Assembly: GCF_019175385.1 (NCBI RefSeq)
Contig: NC_083341.1
Coordinates: 87,508,321 to 87,572,320 of the forward strand
Direction: 5' to 3'
DNA from: Lycium barbarum
Taxonomy: Eukaryota > Streptophyta > Magnoliopsida > Solanales > Solanaceae
Length of the DNA stretch: 64,000 nucleotides
The first letter of the stretch is position 1; the number at the start of each line of letters is the position of its first letter. The notes under the pieces are model-generated. The model was not told the DNA's origin and made no database searches. It worked only from the letters and a program-made list of their open reading frames with translations. Below, piece after piece: positions 21,961 to 34,410 of this stretch. The translations under genes and the position numbers were made by a program.

Positions 21961-23250
21961 ACTCATCTGAAGGTCAGCAACCTGATTTTCAGTCCTCGTT
22001 CGATCTTTTACCTCAAAATTGAACTCTTGCAACAGCAGGACCAATCGAATCAACCGCGGCTTCGCTTCTTTCTTTGCCATCAGATACCTTAAAGCAGCAT
22101 GATCGGTATAAAACACAACTTTGGACCCTAACAGATAGGCCAGGAATTTCTCAAAAGCTTAGACTATAGCAAGTAGCTCTTGCTCAGCCACTGTGTAGTT
22201 CATCTGTGCCGCGTTCAACATTTTACTGCCATAGTAGATTAGGTGCAAGATTTTGTTGTGTCTCTAGCCAAGCACAACACCAATAGCAAAACCACTGGCA
22301 TCACACATCAGCTCAAACTGCAGAGACCGCTCAGGAGAAACAACAATGGGAGCAGAAGTCAGATGCTCCTTTAAATCATCAAACGCCTTTCAGCACTTTT
22401 CTTCAAACTTGAACCTAGCCTTTTTCTCAAGAATCCTGCACAACATATTTGCAATTTTTGAGAAATCTTTAATAAAGCCCCTATAGAACCCAGCATGTCC
22501 CAAGAAACTCCGAATACCTTTAACTGAGATGGGTGGACGAAGCTTTGAAATCATATCAATTTTAGCCTGATCGACCTCAATCCCTTTTTCAGAGATTTTA
22601 TGACCGAGAACGATCCCTTCCTTCACCATAAAATGGCACTTCTCCCAAGTCAGCACAAGATTAGTCTCCTCGCATCTTTTCAGCACTCGACCTAGATGGT
22701 CAAGACAATCATCAAAAGAGTCACCAACCATAGAGAAATCATCCATAAAGACCACCAAGAAGTCTTCCACCATGTCTGAGAAAATCGACATCATACAACT
22801 ATGGAAAGTAGCTAATGCATTCCAAAGACCAAATGGCATCCGGCTAAAAGCAAATGTCCCATAAGGACACGTGACCGTCATCTTCTCACGGTCTTCAAAA
22901 ACAATGTTAATGTGATTGTAGCTAGAATACCTGACTAGGAAGCAATAGTAGGACCTTCCAGCCAACCGATCAAGCATCTAATCAATAAAAGGCATGGGGA
23001 AATGGTCCTTGCAAGTGGAAGAATTCAACTTCCTATAATCCATGCAAACACGCCACCTAGTAACAGTAATAGTCGGAATTAACTCATTTTTTGCATTAGG
23101 CACCACTGTGATACCTCCCTTCTTTGGAACGCATTGTACTGGGCTTACCCACCTGCTACCTGCTATAGGATATAAAACTGTAGCATCTAACCATTTAATT
23201 ATCTCCTTCTTCACCACCTCTTGCATAGGTGGAATCAATCTCCGCTAGTG
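21961..23250 (-). pseudogene. pol: Element B reverse transcriptase and RNase H
   Basis: The RT core runs on minus from about 23240 to 22390, with the catalytic FMDD box at 22735-22749. Fingers and palm blocks typical of Athila RT are present (CMDYRKLN near 23030, YGTFAFSRMPFG near 22850). A stop at about 22978 splits RT, and others near 22389 and 22260 break the entry to RNase H (about 22390-21961), which shows YTDH-like text in a broken frame. Some residues differ from the usual family pattern (for example GYSGYNQ reads RYSSYNH). Confidence 0.88.
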
Positions 23251-23899
23251 CCCAACACTCAGTGCACTAACTTTCTTAAGCTGAATCTTGTGCTCATATA
23301 TGCCCGGGGGAATTCCTCGAATATCTGCAATAGTCCAGTCTATAGCACTCCTGTATTCTAGCAATATCTCTAATAATCTCTTTGTCTGCTCTTCATTCAG
23401 CAATGCAGACACAATAACTGGCAAAGTGTTGACTAGGCCTAGAAACTCATACGTCAAATGTGCAGGCAACTGCTTAAGCTCAAGCTTAGGCGGCTCAACA
23501 ATGGATGGTTTTGTTGGTGGTGTCTTTCTATTTTCTAGATCAAGATTAAGATTCTTCGGGGTGGTAAGAATATGAACCCAACCCAACAAGCGATTTCACC
23601 GTCTCCATATAGACTTCTATGTCATTAGCATCAAAATTCACTAGAATAGCAGTAAGTGCTTCTCCCAAACATTCTTCTTCCATTTTGAATTCCACAGTTT
23701 CATCAACCACATTAAAATAATCAATCATCGAAATGCTTTCGTAAGCACTCGGTAACTTCATCCCTTTACGTCCCTGGAAAGTCACCTCTTCATCATTGAC
23801 TCAGAATTTTATTTCATTATTTTCTGAATCCATAATAGCCCTTTCTGCAGCAAGGAAAGATCTCTCCAGAAAAATGGGAATATCATTAGCAACAACACG
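23245..23899 (-). pseudogene. pol: Element B protease end and linker
   Basis: Frames on minus 23785-23546 and 23589-23245 match the linker of A (1685-2127). The end of the protease domain lies at 23800-23899, directly left of solo LTR G, and its first part lies at 26560-26911. The two frames overlap out of phase, showing a frameshift near 23550-23590. Confidence 0.8.
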
Positions 23900-24239
23900 G
23901 TCAATGTTACACCTCAAAAAATTTTCTCGTTGATGCATAGTGAATTGGCTAACGAAGAGCACGAGGTGTATGGTATTTCAATAAGTAAATAATGACATTT
24001 GATGACCCTAAGTAAGATTTCAAAGACATCCGATGTTAGACAAGAAAGTTGCCAAGAGAAGGCAAGGCATACGATAGGTATCAGACGAGAATTATGAGTA
24101 ACAAGTTGATGACGGGTTAATGATGATTGGGGAAGAGTTATAACGTCCCTTGGATTGTTAATGACGTGTTAAATAAGTGTTGAGAAGATCCCATAAGGAT
24201 TGGAGATCAGACGAAGTAACGAGAACAAGTTCAGTGAAC

Positions 24240-24474
24240 TGATGGGTTATACGGCTCATTATACGGACCGTATAATGGACCGCAGAACCATCACAGTGAA
24301 GATCGCTCACTGGTGGAATTATACGGTCAGTTATACGGACCGTATAGATTTATACGGCCCGTATAATGGTCACAGAGACGAGTGAATGAAAGTTCCATTT
24401 CACGGTCTTTTATACGGACCGTATAAGTGTCCGTATAATGTCGCGACAGATTAGATTTTTGGGTTATTAAAAAG
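24240..24474 (+). promoter_or_regulatory. Solo LTR G promoter with TATACGG palindrome array
   Basis: Inverted repeats with core TATACGG-N-CCGTATA occur at about 24257-24277, 24331-24348, 24350-24365 and 24411-24426, followed by the TATA-like box at 24464-24474. The first forms a 21 nt hairpin-capable unit with 10 bp arms and a single-base centre. Confidence 0.6.
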
Positions 24475-25620
24475 GGGACCAAGTTCATTATTTTATTTTC
24501 ACATTTCACTCCTTCTCTCTAGAACTCTCTATAACATTTCTCCCACACAAATTCAAGAGATATTAGTGATCATCTACATCAAGCTAAGTGAATCAAGTGT
24601 AAGAAACCCATTAAAGTTCATCCAAAGTAAGAAATCCAAGTGAAGGTGAAACTAGGGTTTTTTCTCAAGTGAAGCGTTTGCACCCAAGGTTCATTCCTAC
24701 ACCATCTAAGCTAATTTTTATGACGTTTCCTTGTTGTTTAAGGTACTTGAAAGTTGAAACACTTGGATTATATGAGGAAATAGGAAATGGGTCATGAATG
24801 TGGGAATAGTGTCACTTTTGAGTAAATGTTTGGATTGAGTTATAACTCTTGATACATTATGATTATAATCATGTTATAAATGACATTGAGAACGTGGAAT
24901 AGACTTTGTATATGAATGAACGAAATTGTGTGATACGACCAAGAATATGGATGAATTGGGGTGAAATGAGAAGTAAGGATAGTGTAGGTGAATAAAGGCT
25001 ATTGTGATGATATTGTGAATATTATTATTGATGTTTGGGAGTTGATATATGACATGGAGGAAGTCGTATAAATAAAGGAGATGCTGTCAAATTTTTCCTA
25101 GCTTTAGTCATGAATGCTAAGCTATCAATTCTCTAATGTTAGTATGCACTCTAATGAAGGTAGAAACGTAAGCATTGAAGAAACACGTGCAAGTGATAGA
25201 ATAGTCGAACAGAAAGGTATGTAAGGCTAACCCTTTCTTTCATAAGGCATGGTTCTTTGGCCAATCACCTAAATTTTCTATAAGTCTATGACGTATTCCA
25301 AACGATTCTATCTTCAAAGGCTACTAAGCTTATGACTCTCGACATGTGTTATGATTGTACTAAGTTCCTCGTACGGCAAGTAATCCTATAATGATAGTTG
25401 TAATGAACGACAATGATAGTGATAACGATAATGATAACGATGATTATAGCGACGATGATAACGATAACGATAATGATAATGATGATAGTAATAAAATGCC
25501 TATGAGCTATTATGTATGTGTATCTATGTATGACTATTATGGGACCCCGAGCTTATAAGGCCGGGTAGAGTATGTATATGATTATGTAACGCGCGCACAC
25601 CTTTGCAGATGGTACAGATA

Positions 25621-25752
25621 ACCCTGAAGCCTTGGTAGGGCCAGGTAGATGAAACCCTGAAGCCATGGTAGGGCCAGGTATGTGCAACCTTGATCCTTGG
25701 TTGGCCAAGTATGTATGAAACACCGATCCTTCATGGTCGGGTATGCTATGCA
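25621..25752 (+). repeat. 4 x 33 bp minisatellite in LTR G
   Basis: Degenerate copies begin at 25621, 25654, 25687 and 25720, with cores such as CCTGAAGCC-TGGTAGGGCCAGGTA. The block ends about 0.8 kb before the LTR end, like the 32 bp array in E. Confidence 0.75.
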
Positions 25753-26050
25753 AATGCTATGTATATGATATGATTATGTATATGATATAGGTATGAGTAT
25801 GAATACGAATATGATACGAATATGAATAAGACTATGTATATGAATACGGCGATGAACGCAACGTAAATGGGTACGGATATGAGTACGGACACGGATATGG
25901 ATGTATGTACACAAATACGCATTAGAAATGGAAAGTTCCTATGAAAGGCAAGTAAGTGCTTATGACAACGATATTACTATCTCCCACCCTATGCTATTTC
26001 TTATGTTGTATACTATGCTTCTATGTTGATATTGATTATGCTTTACATAC

Positions 26051-26071
26051 TCAGTACATTCTTCGTACTGA
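26051..26071 (+). other. Conserved LTR hairpin in G
   Basis: TCAGTAC, loop ATTCTTC, GTACTGA, 483 bp before the LTR end. The stem is identical to C and D while the loop differs. Confidence 0.7.
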
Positions 26072-26559
26072 CGTCCTTTTATTTGTGGACGCTGCGTCAT
26101 GCCCGCAGGTGCACAGGGAGACAGACTTGATCCATAGCTACATTCTCAGGGACTACATAGCCGAGCTCCATTTCATTCGAAGCTATAGCTTTTGGTATTG
26201 ATTCTTTTGTGTACATAATTACGGGCATAGCAGGGTCCTGTCCCGCCTATATGTTATGACATACTCTCCTTAGAGGCTCGTAGACATGTGTGTATGGTTA
26301 GATATGCCTGGCCTTGTCGGCTTATATTTTGTATATCATTCTGTTAGCCTTGTCGGCTTATGTACATTGATATGGCATAGATGCCAATGATGATATAAAG
26401 GTATTGTTGTCCAATGGGACTAGCATGATAGAAGAATAGAAATATATGTTTTATTATGTAGGCTCACCTAGATGTAAGTGTAAGTGTACGATAAGGGGTG
26501 TCCGGGTGGGATAGCACCGGGTGCCCGTTGCGGCCCTCCGGTTGGGTCGTGACAGTCAA

Positions 26560-26911
26560 GAATCACAAAATCTACGGGCAAAAGAAAATAACCAACCCGC
26601 ACAAGAACATCATCAACCATGCCAACTGGCGTCTTAATAGATCTGTCAGTCATCTGTAATCGTATAGTCGTCGGCCTAGGCATTCCTAATCCTGATTGCT
26701 TATAAATAGCAAGTGGCATTAAATTTATACTAGCCCCATTATCACACAGAGCACGAGCAAAATCATGATGCCCGATAGAACAAGGAAAGGTGAATGCCGA
26801 AGGATCTCCCTTCTTCTGGACTGTTGTTGTCGAAATAATAGAACTCACAATGTGAGTCAAACTCATAATTTCATGTTGCATAGACCTCTTCTTCGTAAGT
26901 AGATATTTCAA
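26560..26911 (-). pseudogene. pol: Element B protease, first part
   Basis: This retropepsin-like domain on minus has the active-site motif DNGAS at 26729-26743. It runs up to VILDC, where solo LTR G enters. The frame is open here but is cut by G and broken further on. It belongs with 23800-23899. Confidence 0.85.
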
Positions 26912-28776
26912 TACTTTGCAAATCCAGGCATCTCCTTGACAGCATCTAAGAATGGAAAGTTCAATGACAACTGCTTTAGCTGATTATAAAATTTCTGAGA
27001 CTTAGCATCTTCTATCTTCTTCACCAACCTTTGAGGAAATAGAGGTTTAGATTTGAAAAGCTGAGTCAAAGGGCGGAGAGCCCCCTTTACGGTCTTCTTC
27101 CTTTTGTCGTCAGTCATCTTCGAACCTTTTGGGATATCAACAACTTCCTCCACAATTGGAAATTTTGTGGGAACCTCTTTAGCAATAATTGGTGCATCAG
27201 ATTGCACCCCTTCTTCTTCAGCAACTGGCTCAAGATCTATCACCTTCTTTTCAGTACCTTAGAGTATTTTACCACTCCGAATACTGATACCATAAACACG
27301 GTCTACACCACCTTCCCCATTCTTCAGATTCAAAATAATGTCACTAAGAAGTCCTACCTTTTAAGGAGGGTACTGCTCTATGAAAATATCCCGATCTGTG
27401 ACTCGAGCTTCTGAATGAAAGTCGTATGAGATCCCACTATTTTAGTCAGTCCATATAAAGTCTTCTCAGCCTTGGTTTTGTTTGCTAGCACCTTCTTAAG
27501 CATAGCCTTCAACCGCAAACTACCTTGCTCATTTGATTGCCCTTTTGGTGGAATATATGGATTGGAAATCTTATTTCTGAAATTGCTACTGTTGTTGTAG
27601 TTCCTTTGGTTTGAGCCGCCATAATTATTATTATAGTTCCCTTGGTTGTTTTTGTAAGTACCTTGTCCCTGCTGAGGTCTCCATTGATTTTGATTCTGAT
27701 AACCCCCTTGGTAGTTTTGCCTTTAATAACCCCCTTGAGAGTTTTCACATAGTTAGTATCTTCAACCTGCATAGGAGTTCCCTCTAGATATGGACCCTCT
27801 TGAACTTGATACATCCCTTTAGGCAATCCTTGAGCTTCTTAACAAACATTCACCTTCTTAGTCTCCTTCTCATCAAACCTCTTGGCCAGCAAAGAAATAT
27901 TTGTTGCAAGCTGAGCCAACATCTGCTGTGTATCATGGTTCTCTTTCACTATATTGTGGATCATTGCACCCCCATACGATATACTATCAGCATTAGCTGA
28001 GTACCATGCCTGATTGTGTGTAGTCAATCTGTCAAGCATATTAGAGATTCGGGTGTAAGTTTTGTCCATGAAACACCCAACAGTTGTATTGTTCACGACT
28101 GATTGTGTTAGTTCACAACTGATTGTGTTATAGGATCCAGCCTTGTATAGAATTTCTCTATCAATATATTCTCCAGAAAACCATGATTTAGAGACTTCTG
28201 CAAATATTCTTTAAATCTCTCCCAAGCTTCATGCAGTTGCTCCCCCTAGCATTCTTTGAACTCATAAATTTTGTCATGAATTTCAGCCTTCTTGCCTAGG
28301 GTACACGACTTGAGAAAAACCGTAACCATATCTGGCCATGAATTAATAAAATTCTAGGGCAGCTTTTCAAACCACACTCTTGCATCTCCGGCTAAAGAAT
28401 ATTTAATGACCCTTAGCCGAATAACATCTTACGAAAAATTATTTTGGATATTATAAGTACACACATCCACAAAGTTCTATAAATGTTGATGAGGATCATT
28501 GTCGGTAGAGTTTCGAAAGTAGCCCTCAAGTTTGAGCAACTGGTAGAGAGAGGAATCAATTTTGACACTTGTAGATCCAACCCGAGGATGGACAATAGCA
28601 CATGCGTAGTCCTTTTCGTCTATCAGATCAGCAAATACATTCTCAGCCTCTGCTATAATCGGGAGGTCTTGTTGACCACCCTGGTTACCATTTGCTCCTC
28701 GTTGATTACGAATCATGATCACCTGGTTCACAAAGAATAGCAAATAAGGTGTGATGGAATAAGAAAATGACTTCAA
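26905..28776 (-). pseudogene. gag: Element B gag
   Basis: This is the decayed capsid/nucleocapsid precursor on minus. The likely start is the ATG at 28716 (MIRNQRGANGNQGG), about 120 bp after the 5' LTR. The frame stops near 28477. Capsid text with GEQLHEAWERFKEY, typical of Athila gag, is readable around 28190-28250 in another frame. Later pieces lie at 28096-27839, 27826-27509 (Gly/Asn-rich) and 27243-26908 (the Lys-rich end joining the protease). At least five breaks are visible. No intact CCHC knuckle could be seen. Confidence 0.8.
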
Positions 28777-28816
28777 GCAAAGTAATCACTATTTAGTAAT
28801 TTCAAAACCGCATTCT

Positions 28817-28836
28817 CCGGGAACAACGCCAAAATT
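28817..28836 (-). other. Element B primer-binding region
   Basis: Read on minus right after the 5' LTR, the text is AATTTTGGCGTTGTTCCCGG. It resembles the TGGCGCCGTTGCCGG sequence found in this place in Athila elements. The spacing from the LTR is a few bases, and several mutations are present. Confidence 0.65.
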
Positions 28837-30135
28837 TGATACGCTCAAATTACACCTATTAAATGATGTAAAGCTGACGATGTCAAATATAGTAACCCAA
28901 CTAGGTTAGGGTCGAATCCCACAGGGAATATGGTTTGAAAAGGTTACTAAAATCATATAGTACTTGCTTATGGTCTAATTTCGTATTCCGTTGAGTTGTA
29001 GAAGATTGTTGTTTATTACTAACAGCTATGTTGATTGTTGTAAATAAAGGATCCAAGATTGTGTCACCACTTTGGTTAGATGTTATGCTCTAGGTATCAA
29101 CGCAATATACTCCTTATGTATTGACTATTGTATGCACTTAATCTCTATGTGACCTAATAGTATTTCCCAATAGCTACTAGGTATTTATCTCCACAATTTT
29201 CCCAAATATAGAAGACTGTTATTAAGAGCGATTAAATATGCTAGTTTAAACTCGTTCTTATTCCTAAGTGAGTTTATTAAATGAGGGTTAACGCCTCGAG
29301 TCCCTAATGATTACTTCTACCAAACCCTGCTAACTTTCCCAAGAATAGCAGACTTTATGGCTTAGATCAATATTTGCAACTAATAATCCACATGAACGAA
29401 CAAGAAGTAATGATATACTAGCAATCCACAATTCGTATATTAGTATTGACACCTAACACATAACACCCACCATGGGTGCACAATCTCAGATCTGGAGTTT
29501 AGTTACCCATGATATTGATAATCACAAAAAACATTGTAATTGTAATTGTTATTGAAACTTACGAAGAGAATTTAGGATGAACAATAATAGAATAGTCTTG
29601 AAACCCTTGAAAAGTACTAAGAACTCAAAGTGCTCAATACAAGTCTTAAACTCCAGATGCCGTAAAAATAATACCCTATTAGGTATTTATACAAGTCTCA
29701 AAACTCGGATTAATAAATAATAAACTGCCCAGGCGGCGTGTAAATCGACAGACCGTTATTGTAATTCGACGGTGCCTTCGAATGCCAACGATGCACTTGA
29801 TGGACTCTGATAGAGAATCACAGCTTCAGTTCTTCCTATTTTGCACAAGAACGACCCAATCGACGGACCCTCGACGGTGCCTTCACCAAAATTGTACTTC
29901 TCTGATTTTGCACAAGAACGACCCAATTGTCGGACCCTCGAGATGTTAACGGTCCGTACAATTATCAATGCAAGGTCTGTGTCTTTAAATTCCTCATTTT
30001 TGTTTGCTTTTGCATCCCGACTACTAAATACCTATAACATACAAAAAACACATCAAACTGACACAAACTTACTTGAAAACAAATAAAACTTATAGTTAAA
30101 AAGCATCAAATGTGTCGTAATTCCATGGCACATCT
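28837..30135 (-). repeat. Element B 5' LTR
   Basis: The 1299 bp partner of 3163-4482. The outer end reads GGCACATCT on plus where GGCACATCA is expected, so one terminal base is changed. TATAAATA on minus lies at 29684-29691, with CGGACCCTCGA-type half-sites at about 29740-29960, and one small duplicated block (CCTCGACGGTGCCTTC text) at about 29760-29890. GTCAC follows. Confidence 0.9.
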
Positions 30136-31728
30136 GTCACAACAAGATCATGAACCTAATCTACCATGCAAGCAAAACGTTGAGTGGTGCTCAGATGAAT
30201 TATACAGTGACTGAGCAAGAACTGCTTGCCATTTTGTATGCTTTTGAGAAGTTCGGGCCTATCTATTGGGCTCTCAGGTGGTGGTGTACACTGATCATGC
30301 AGAACTATGATACTTAATGGTTAATAAAGATGCTAAGCCGTGATTGATTCGTTGGGTTCTCTTGCTGCAAGAGTTCGACTTTGAGGTAAAGGATCGAAAA
30401 GGGTCAGAAACACAAGTTGTTGATCACTTATCCAGGCTTGAGGGAGCTGGCCGACCGGTAGGAAAACTTGAAATTAATGATGCATTCCCTGATGAAAGGC
30501 TTCTTGCTGTGTCATGTGATGTGGCACCATGGTATGCTGACATAGCAACTATTTGGTGATCGGGCTGATTCTTGATGAGATCAAAGCATTCCAGAAAAAT
30601 ATAATCTTGAGAGATTGCAGGCACTATTATTGGCATGAACCATACTTGTTCTGAACATGCGACAACCACATCATTCTGCGTTGTGTTCCCGAATATGAAG
30701 TGATGGATATTCTGAAGGCCTACCATGACTCTCCTGTCAGAGTTCATCATAGTGGAAATTGCACCACAACTAAGGTGCTCGAGTATGGTTATTGCTGGCC
30801 AACTCTCTATCATGATGCGAACTTGATGGCGAAGTCTTGTGACCAATTCCAACATCAAGGAATGGATGCTACGAGGCACAAGATGCCTATGAATTTTGTG
30901 ATGGAGGTTGAGCTCTTTGATGTTTAGGGCATTGATTTCATGGGACCCTTTGTGAGTTCAGGTGGCACGAGGTACATCCTGGTGGCTGTTGACTATGTCT
31001 TGAAGTGGGTAGAAGCAGTGGCTTTAACCAATAAAGAAGGGAAGAGTGTCACCAACTTTCTCAAAAAGAACATTTTCACCTGATTTGGTACCCCACGAGC
31101 TATCATTAGTGACAGTGGTACGCATTTCTGTAACAAGGCCTTTGCGGCACTGCTAGAAATGATGTCAAGCATCGGGTGGCCACTTCATATCATCCTCAGA
31201 CTAGTGGCCAAGTAGAAGTCTCCAATCGGGAGATAAAGAGTATTTTGGTAGGACGGTCAATGCAAACAGGACTAACTAGTCAGGGAAACTTGATGAAACT
31301 CTTTGGGCCTACAGGAAACATTTAAAACGCCTATAGGAACTTCCCCTTTTAGGCTGGTGTTTGGCAAGACATGCCATCTGGCAGTCGAACTTGAACACAA
31401 GGCCTTGTGGGCATTAAAGAAGTCGAATATGGATTGGGAGGAGGCAATCAAGCTGTGGTTGTTTCAAATGAATGAGGTGGATGAGTTCCGGTACCACGCA
31501 TATGAGAGTGCGGTCTTGTACAAAGATAAGATAAAGACGTACTATCATGATGTAAAGATCCAAAAGAGGAACTTTCAGAAAGGCGATGCTGTCATGCTGT
31601 ATAACTCAAGGCTAAAGCTCTTCCTGGGCTAACTGAAATCCAGATGGTTCGGGCCATTCCAAGTGGTAAGTGTTTCACCCAATGGCTCAATGGAATTGAT
31701 GTCCGGAAATGGAAAGTCGGACATTTAA
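30136..31728 (+). pseudogene. pol: Element A RNase H and integrase
   Basis: The frame resumes exactly where B interrupted A. RNase H text (YHASKTLSGAQMNYTVTEQE) lies at 30155-30215. A linker frame (30344-30559), the integrase HHCC zinc region (about 30640-30850) and the core (GIDFMGPF near 30930, IISDSGTHF near 31100) follow. The [18 protein letters not shown] block and C-terminal domain (31303-31632) come next. Stops and shifts at 30557, 30592, 30652, 30925, 31081, 31213 and 31630 break it. Element D enters after TTTAA (31724-31728). Confidence 0.88.
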
Positions 31729-32276
31729 TTTCACGACCCAACCCCGTAGGTCGTGACTAGTGCCCGATCTGGGTACCCGAACCCATCTATCAAATGCATT
31801 CAAGTAAATAGCAGAAGCCGACAAGGCTATATTCCAAATTTAGATAATTTCCAGAAAAATTTCGGCAGAGTTTCCTTTGTTTTACAGACTATCCAAAATA
31901 ACCCTGTACACAACAAACACCAACAAAGGCCACACAGGGCTAACAAAGCAACGTATAAACATATGCGGACCGGCCGCCTCGGCGTATGGGATCGCCCAAA
32001 CAACATATACACATATCCATACAGAAAGACCCTAACCCACAAACATGTCCACAGACCTCTAAACAGACCGACAGAATCATATGACGGGACAGGGCCCCCG
32101 CCGTACCCAAATAGTCAGATATACAGAAATATATATACATAGCAAAAGATGTATGTACCAAAAGTGGACTCCGGATCAAAGGGAGTACTCCGAAATAGCA
32201 GAAAGTGGAGGCTACAGTGGTGGATCACCTGTGTCTGTACTTGCGGGCATGAAACCCAGCCCCCGAGGAAAGGGGG

Positions 32277-32297
32277 TCAGTACGAAAGATGTACTGA
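32277..32297 (-). other. Conserved LTR hairpin in D (3' LTR)
   Basis: TCAGTAC and GTACTGA arms with a 7 nt loop, 548 bp from the LTR end. The 5' LTR copy is 40324-40344. Confidence 0.7.
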
Positions 32298-34350
32298 GTA
32301 TGTAAAGCATAGAGTACAGAAATATGGGCCACAACTGAAAGCAAACAGATACAAAGGGAAGTACTGAATGATATATCAAAATTTGTATCAAAACATATAT
32401 ACATAATGCAAATAAAATCATGCAAAGCTCAGGAACGTGGTCACCACTCCGACGCTGGTGCCACACACAGCATAACACCAGAAGGTTCAAATCTCCGTAC
32501 ATCCCCGAACACACATATCATCATACATATCACCAGCCATATCACAGCATAACTCCAAACGGAACCCGGCCCTATGGCGAGGTCTCGGGAACCGTAACAC
32601 AGCATACGGCCGAATTCATCATAGTACGCACGAATCATAACCGGCCCGGGAACCGGCGAACGAAATCATAATAAGGGCACGAGCGGAGTCGTGAGCAAAC
32701 AATGCAATTTGTATGTCAAAATATTCTTTGAAACTTGTCAAAATCATGAGTCAATTTATTAGTCAAAATAGTCGAGCGATTAGTTAGTACAGAGTTCTTT
32801 TCACAAAGATATTTCCAAAGTAATATTTATGGTTCAAAATATAGTTTAGAATATCGTGGCAGTTATAACATTATTGTATGATAGCAAAATTCATAACAAA
32901 AGTCTTTTACCGACTTTGTACACAAATGGGCATAATAGAGCAAACAAAGAATTCTCGGAGTTAGCGGGCCCACCTCGGGTCAAGTCGAGGTGGCGGACAT
33001 GAATCACGGACATTTGGGGTCTATGGAATCATACATGGAGGATCCGAAGAAATTTTATTACATTTGCATAAGTTTCGAACATTTAATTACTTTGAAAGCA
33101 AAAGAAGAACTTTAAGGTTCAATTCGATTGAATGAATAGTAAACATTCTCTAATTCGAATTTCGGGGAACAGGATTGCTCCCGGGGTTCCGATATCGACC
33201 TAGCATACCTAAGACATGCCAAAAGAAGGAGTGAGTAGCCTTACATACCTTATATACGTCTTACGCTCGCCCAAAACTCAAGTCCCGTTTCGCTCAGAAT
33301 CTGCAAATGGTCAGAGTTACCTAATTAGGAATTTCAATACCTAAGAATGCACTTAATCCCATATTTGCCTACCGAAATTTCGGCAGCATTTCCCCTATAT
33401 ATATAACACCCTGAGACTTAGCTCGGCTCCATATACAACAACACAACAGCCCACAATATCACAAACATCATATGTCGCAACGAAATAAGTCTAACGTCAA
33501 TATTCTTTCTTTCTACATAATTCAACAACTTTCATCCAAACTTCACAACATCAAACTAACATCCACATTATCATATTCATTTACTCATTCAAAGTTATTA
33601 AAACACATTCCAATAATATTCCAAGCGATATACATGAATTCAAGTATGCCGCCACTTTCCATATTCTATCCAAAACTTCAACAAATGCGACAAACTATCA
33701 ACTTGCATTGTTTTCATCCAAATTCATTAACAACGACCATAATTCACATTTAAAATCTTACTTCTATAATTATATAAAAAATCACATGAAAATTACATAA
33801 TCTCCCATATCGACATAAGACCAACTTCAATGCCAATTCAACTCGTTTAACATTCATTTACATCATAAATGCCACAACGACACAACTAACAAACTAAACA
33901 AAATCAAATTTACCTCCCCTCCACCACACTATGGCTCACGGCCAAACACACCCTTCTCACACACACACGCCATGCACAAACACAACACCATTCCATAGTC
34001 TTCATGCAACATCAATCACTATAACATATAAACCCATTTCATAACATAAAAACATAGATTTCTCACCTTTTTCTTGAAATTCCGATTTGCCGCAAACGTC
34101 GCTCTTTCGCCAAACTAATTGTATCACGTCGGAGAGCGTCTTGAACTTACTACTAATAAAAAAAGAACAAGATTTTTAGGATCAAATCAAGGCTAGGAAA
34201 ATTATTTTTCTTTTTTTCTCCAAGGGTTCGGCCGAGAGCATATTTTTGGAGCTCAATGGTTTTAATTTTTTTTTGTTTCTTGAACATTCTAATAGCTAAG
34301 GATGACTTTATAACATGCTTGATTAATGAGCACATGGAAATCACATGACC

Positions 34351-34410
34351 ATTATATGGGGCTTGGGCCAAGGCCTCTTGGCCGGCCACCCTTTGGTCTT
34401 GGGCCTAAAC
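34351..34410 (-). promoter_or_regulatory. Element D LTR promoter region
   Basis: On minus a GGGCC, GGCCGGCC, AGGCC, GGGCC series leads into ATATAAT (34351-34357). The layout matches element C. The other LTR has it at about 42403-42462. Confidence 0.5.

Larger units (their letters stand above)
23905..26554 (+). mobile_element. Solo LTR G of a gypsy element
   Basis: The 2650 bp repeat starts TGTTACACCTC and ends GGGTCGTGACA, with perfect GTCAA duplications at 23900-23904 and 26555-26559. No primer site, coding text or second LTR is present, so this is a solo LTR left by recombination between two LTRs. It splits the protease of B. It carries TATACGG/CCGTATA palindromes (24240-24450), a TATA-like TTATTAAAAAG (24464-24474), a GATAAC/GATAAT-rich microsatellite (about 25405-25495), a 4 x 33 bp minisatellite and the LTR hairpin. 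Its family differs from C/D and from E/H in sequence but shares layout. Confidence 0.93.
3163..30135 (-). mobile_element. Element B: Athila-type Ty3/gypsy retrotransposon
   Basis: The two LTRs (3163-4482 and 28837-30135) have the same orientation and similar sequence. Flanking target duplications are GTCAA (3158-3162) and GTCAC (30136-30140), with one mismatch. On minus the order is 5' LTR, primer site, gag, protease, RT, RNase H, integrase, long 3' region with an env-position ORF, polypurine tract and 3' LTR. Without C and G the element is about 13.8 kb, a normal size for Athila. Every frame carries stops or shifts. It lies antisense inside its relative A. Confidence 0.88.

Noticed and set aside
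25405..25495. Possible CRISPR-like or structured array
   Set aside because: It is a degenerate GATAAC/GATAAT microsatellite without spacers, in a plant LTR.
31753..32142. 129-aa plus-strand frame, repeated at 39800-40189
   Set aside because: Both copies lie antisense in the two LTRs of D; the repetition comes from the LTR pair, and the protein text has no domain.
33472..33753. 93-aa frame, also at 41519-41800
   Set aside because: LTR sequence of D, present in both LTRs only because of the repeat.
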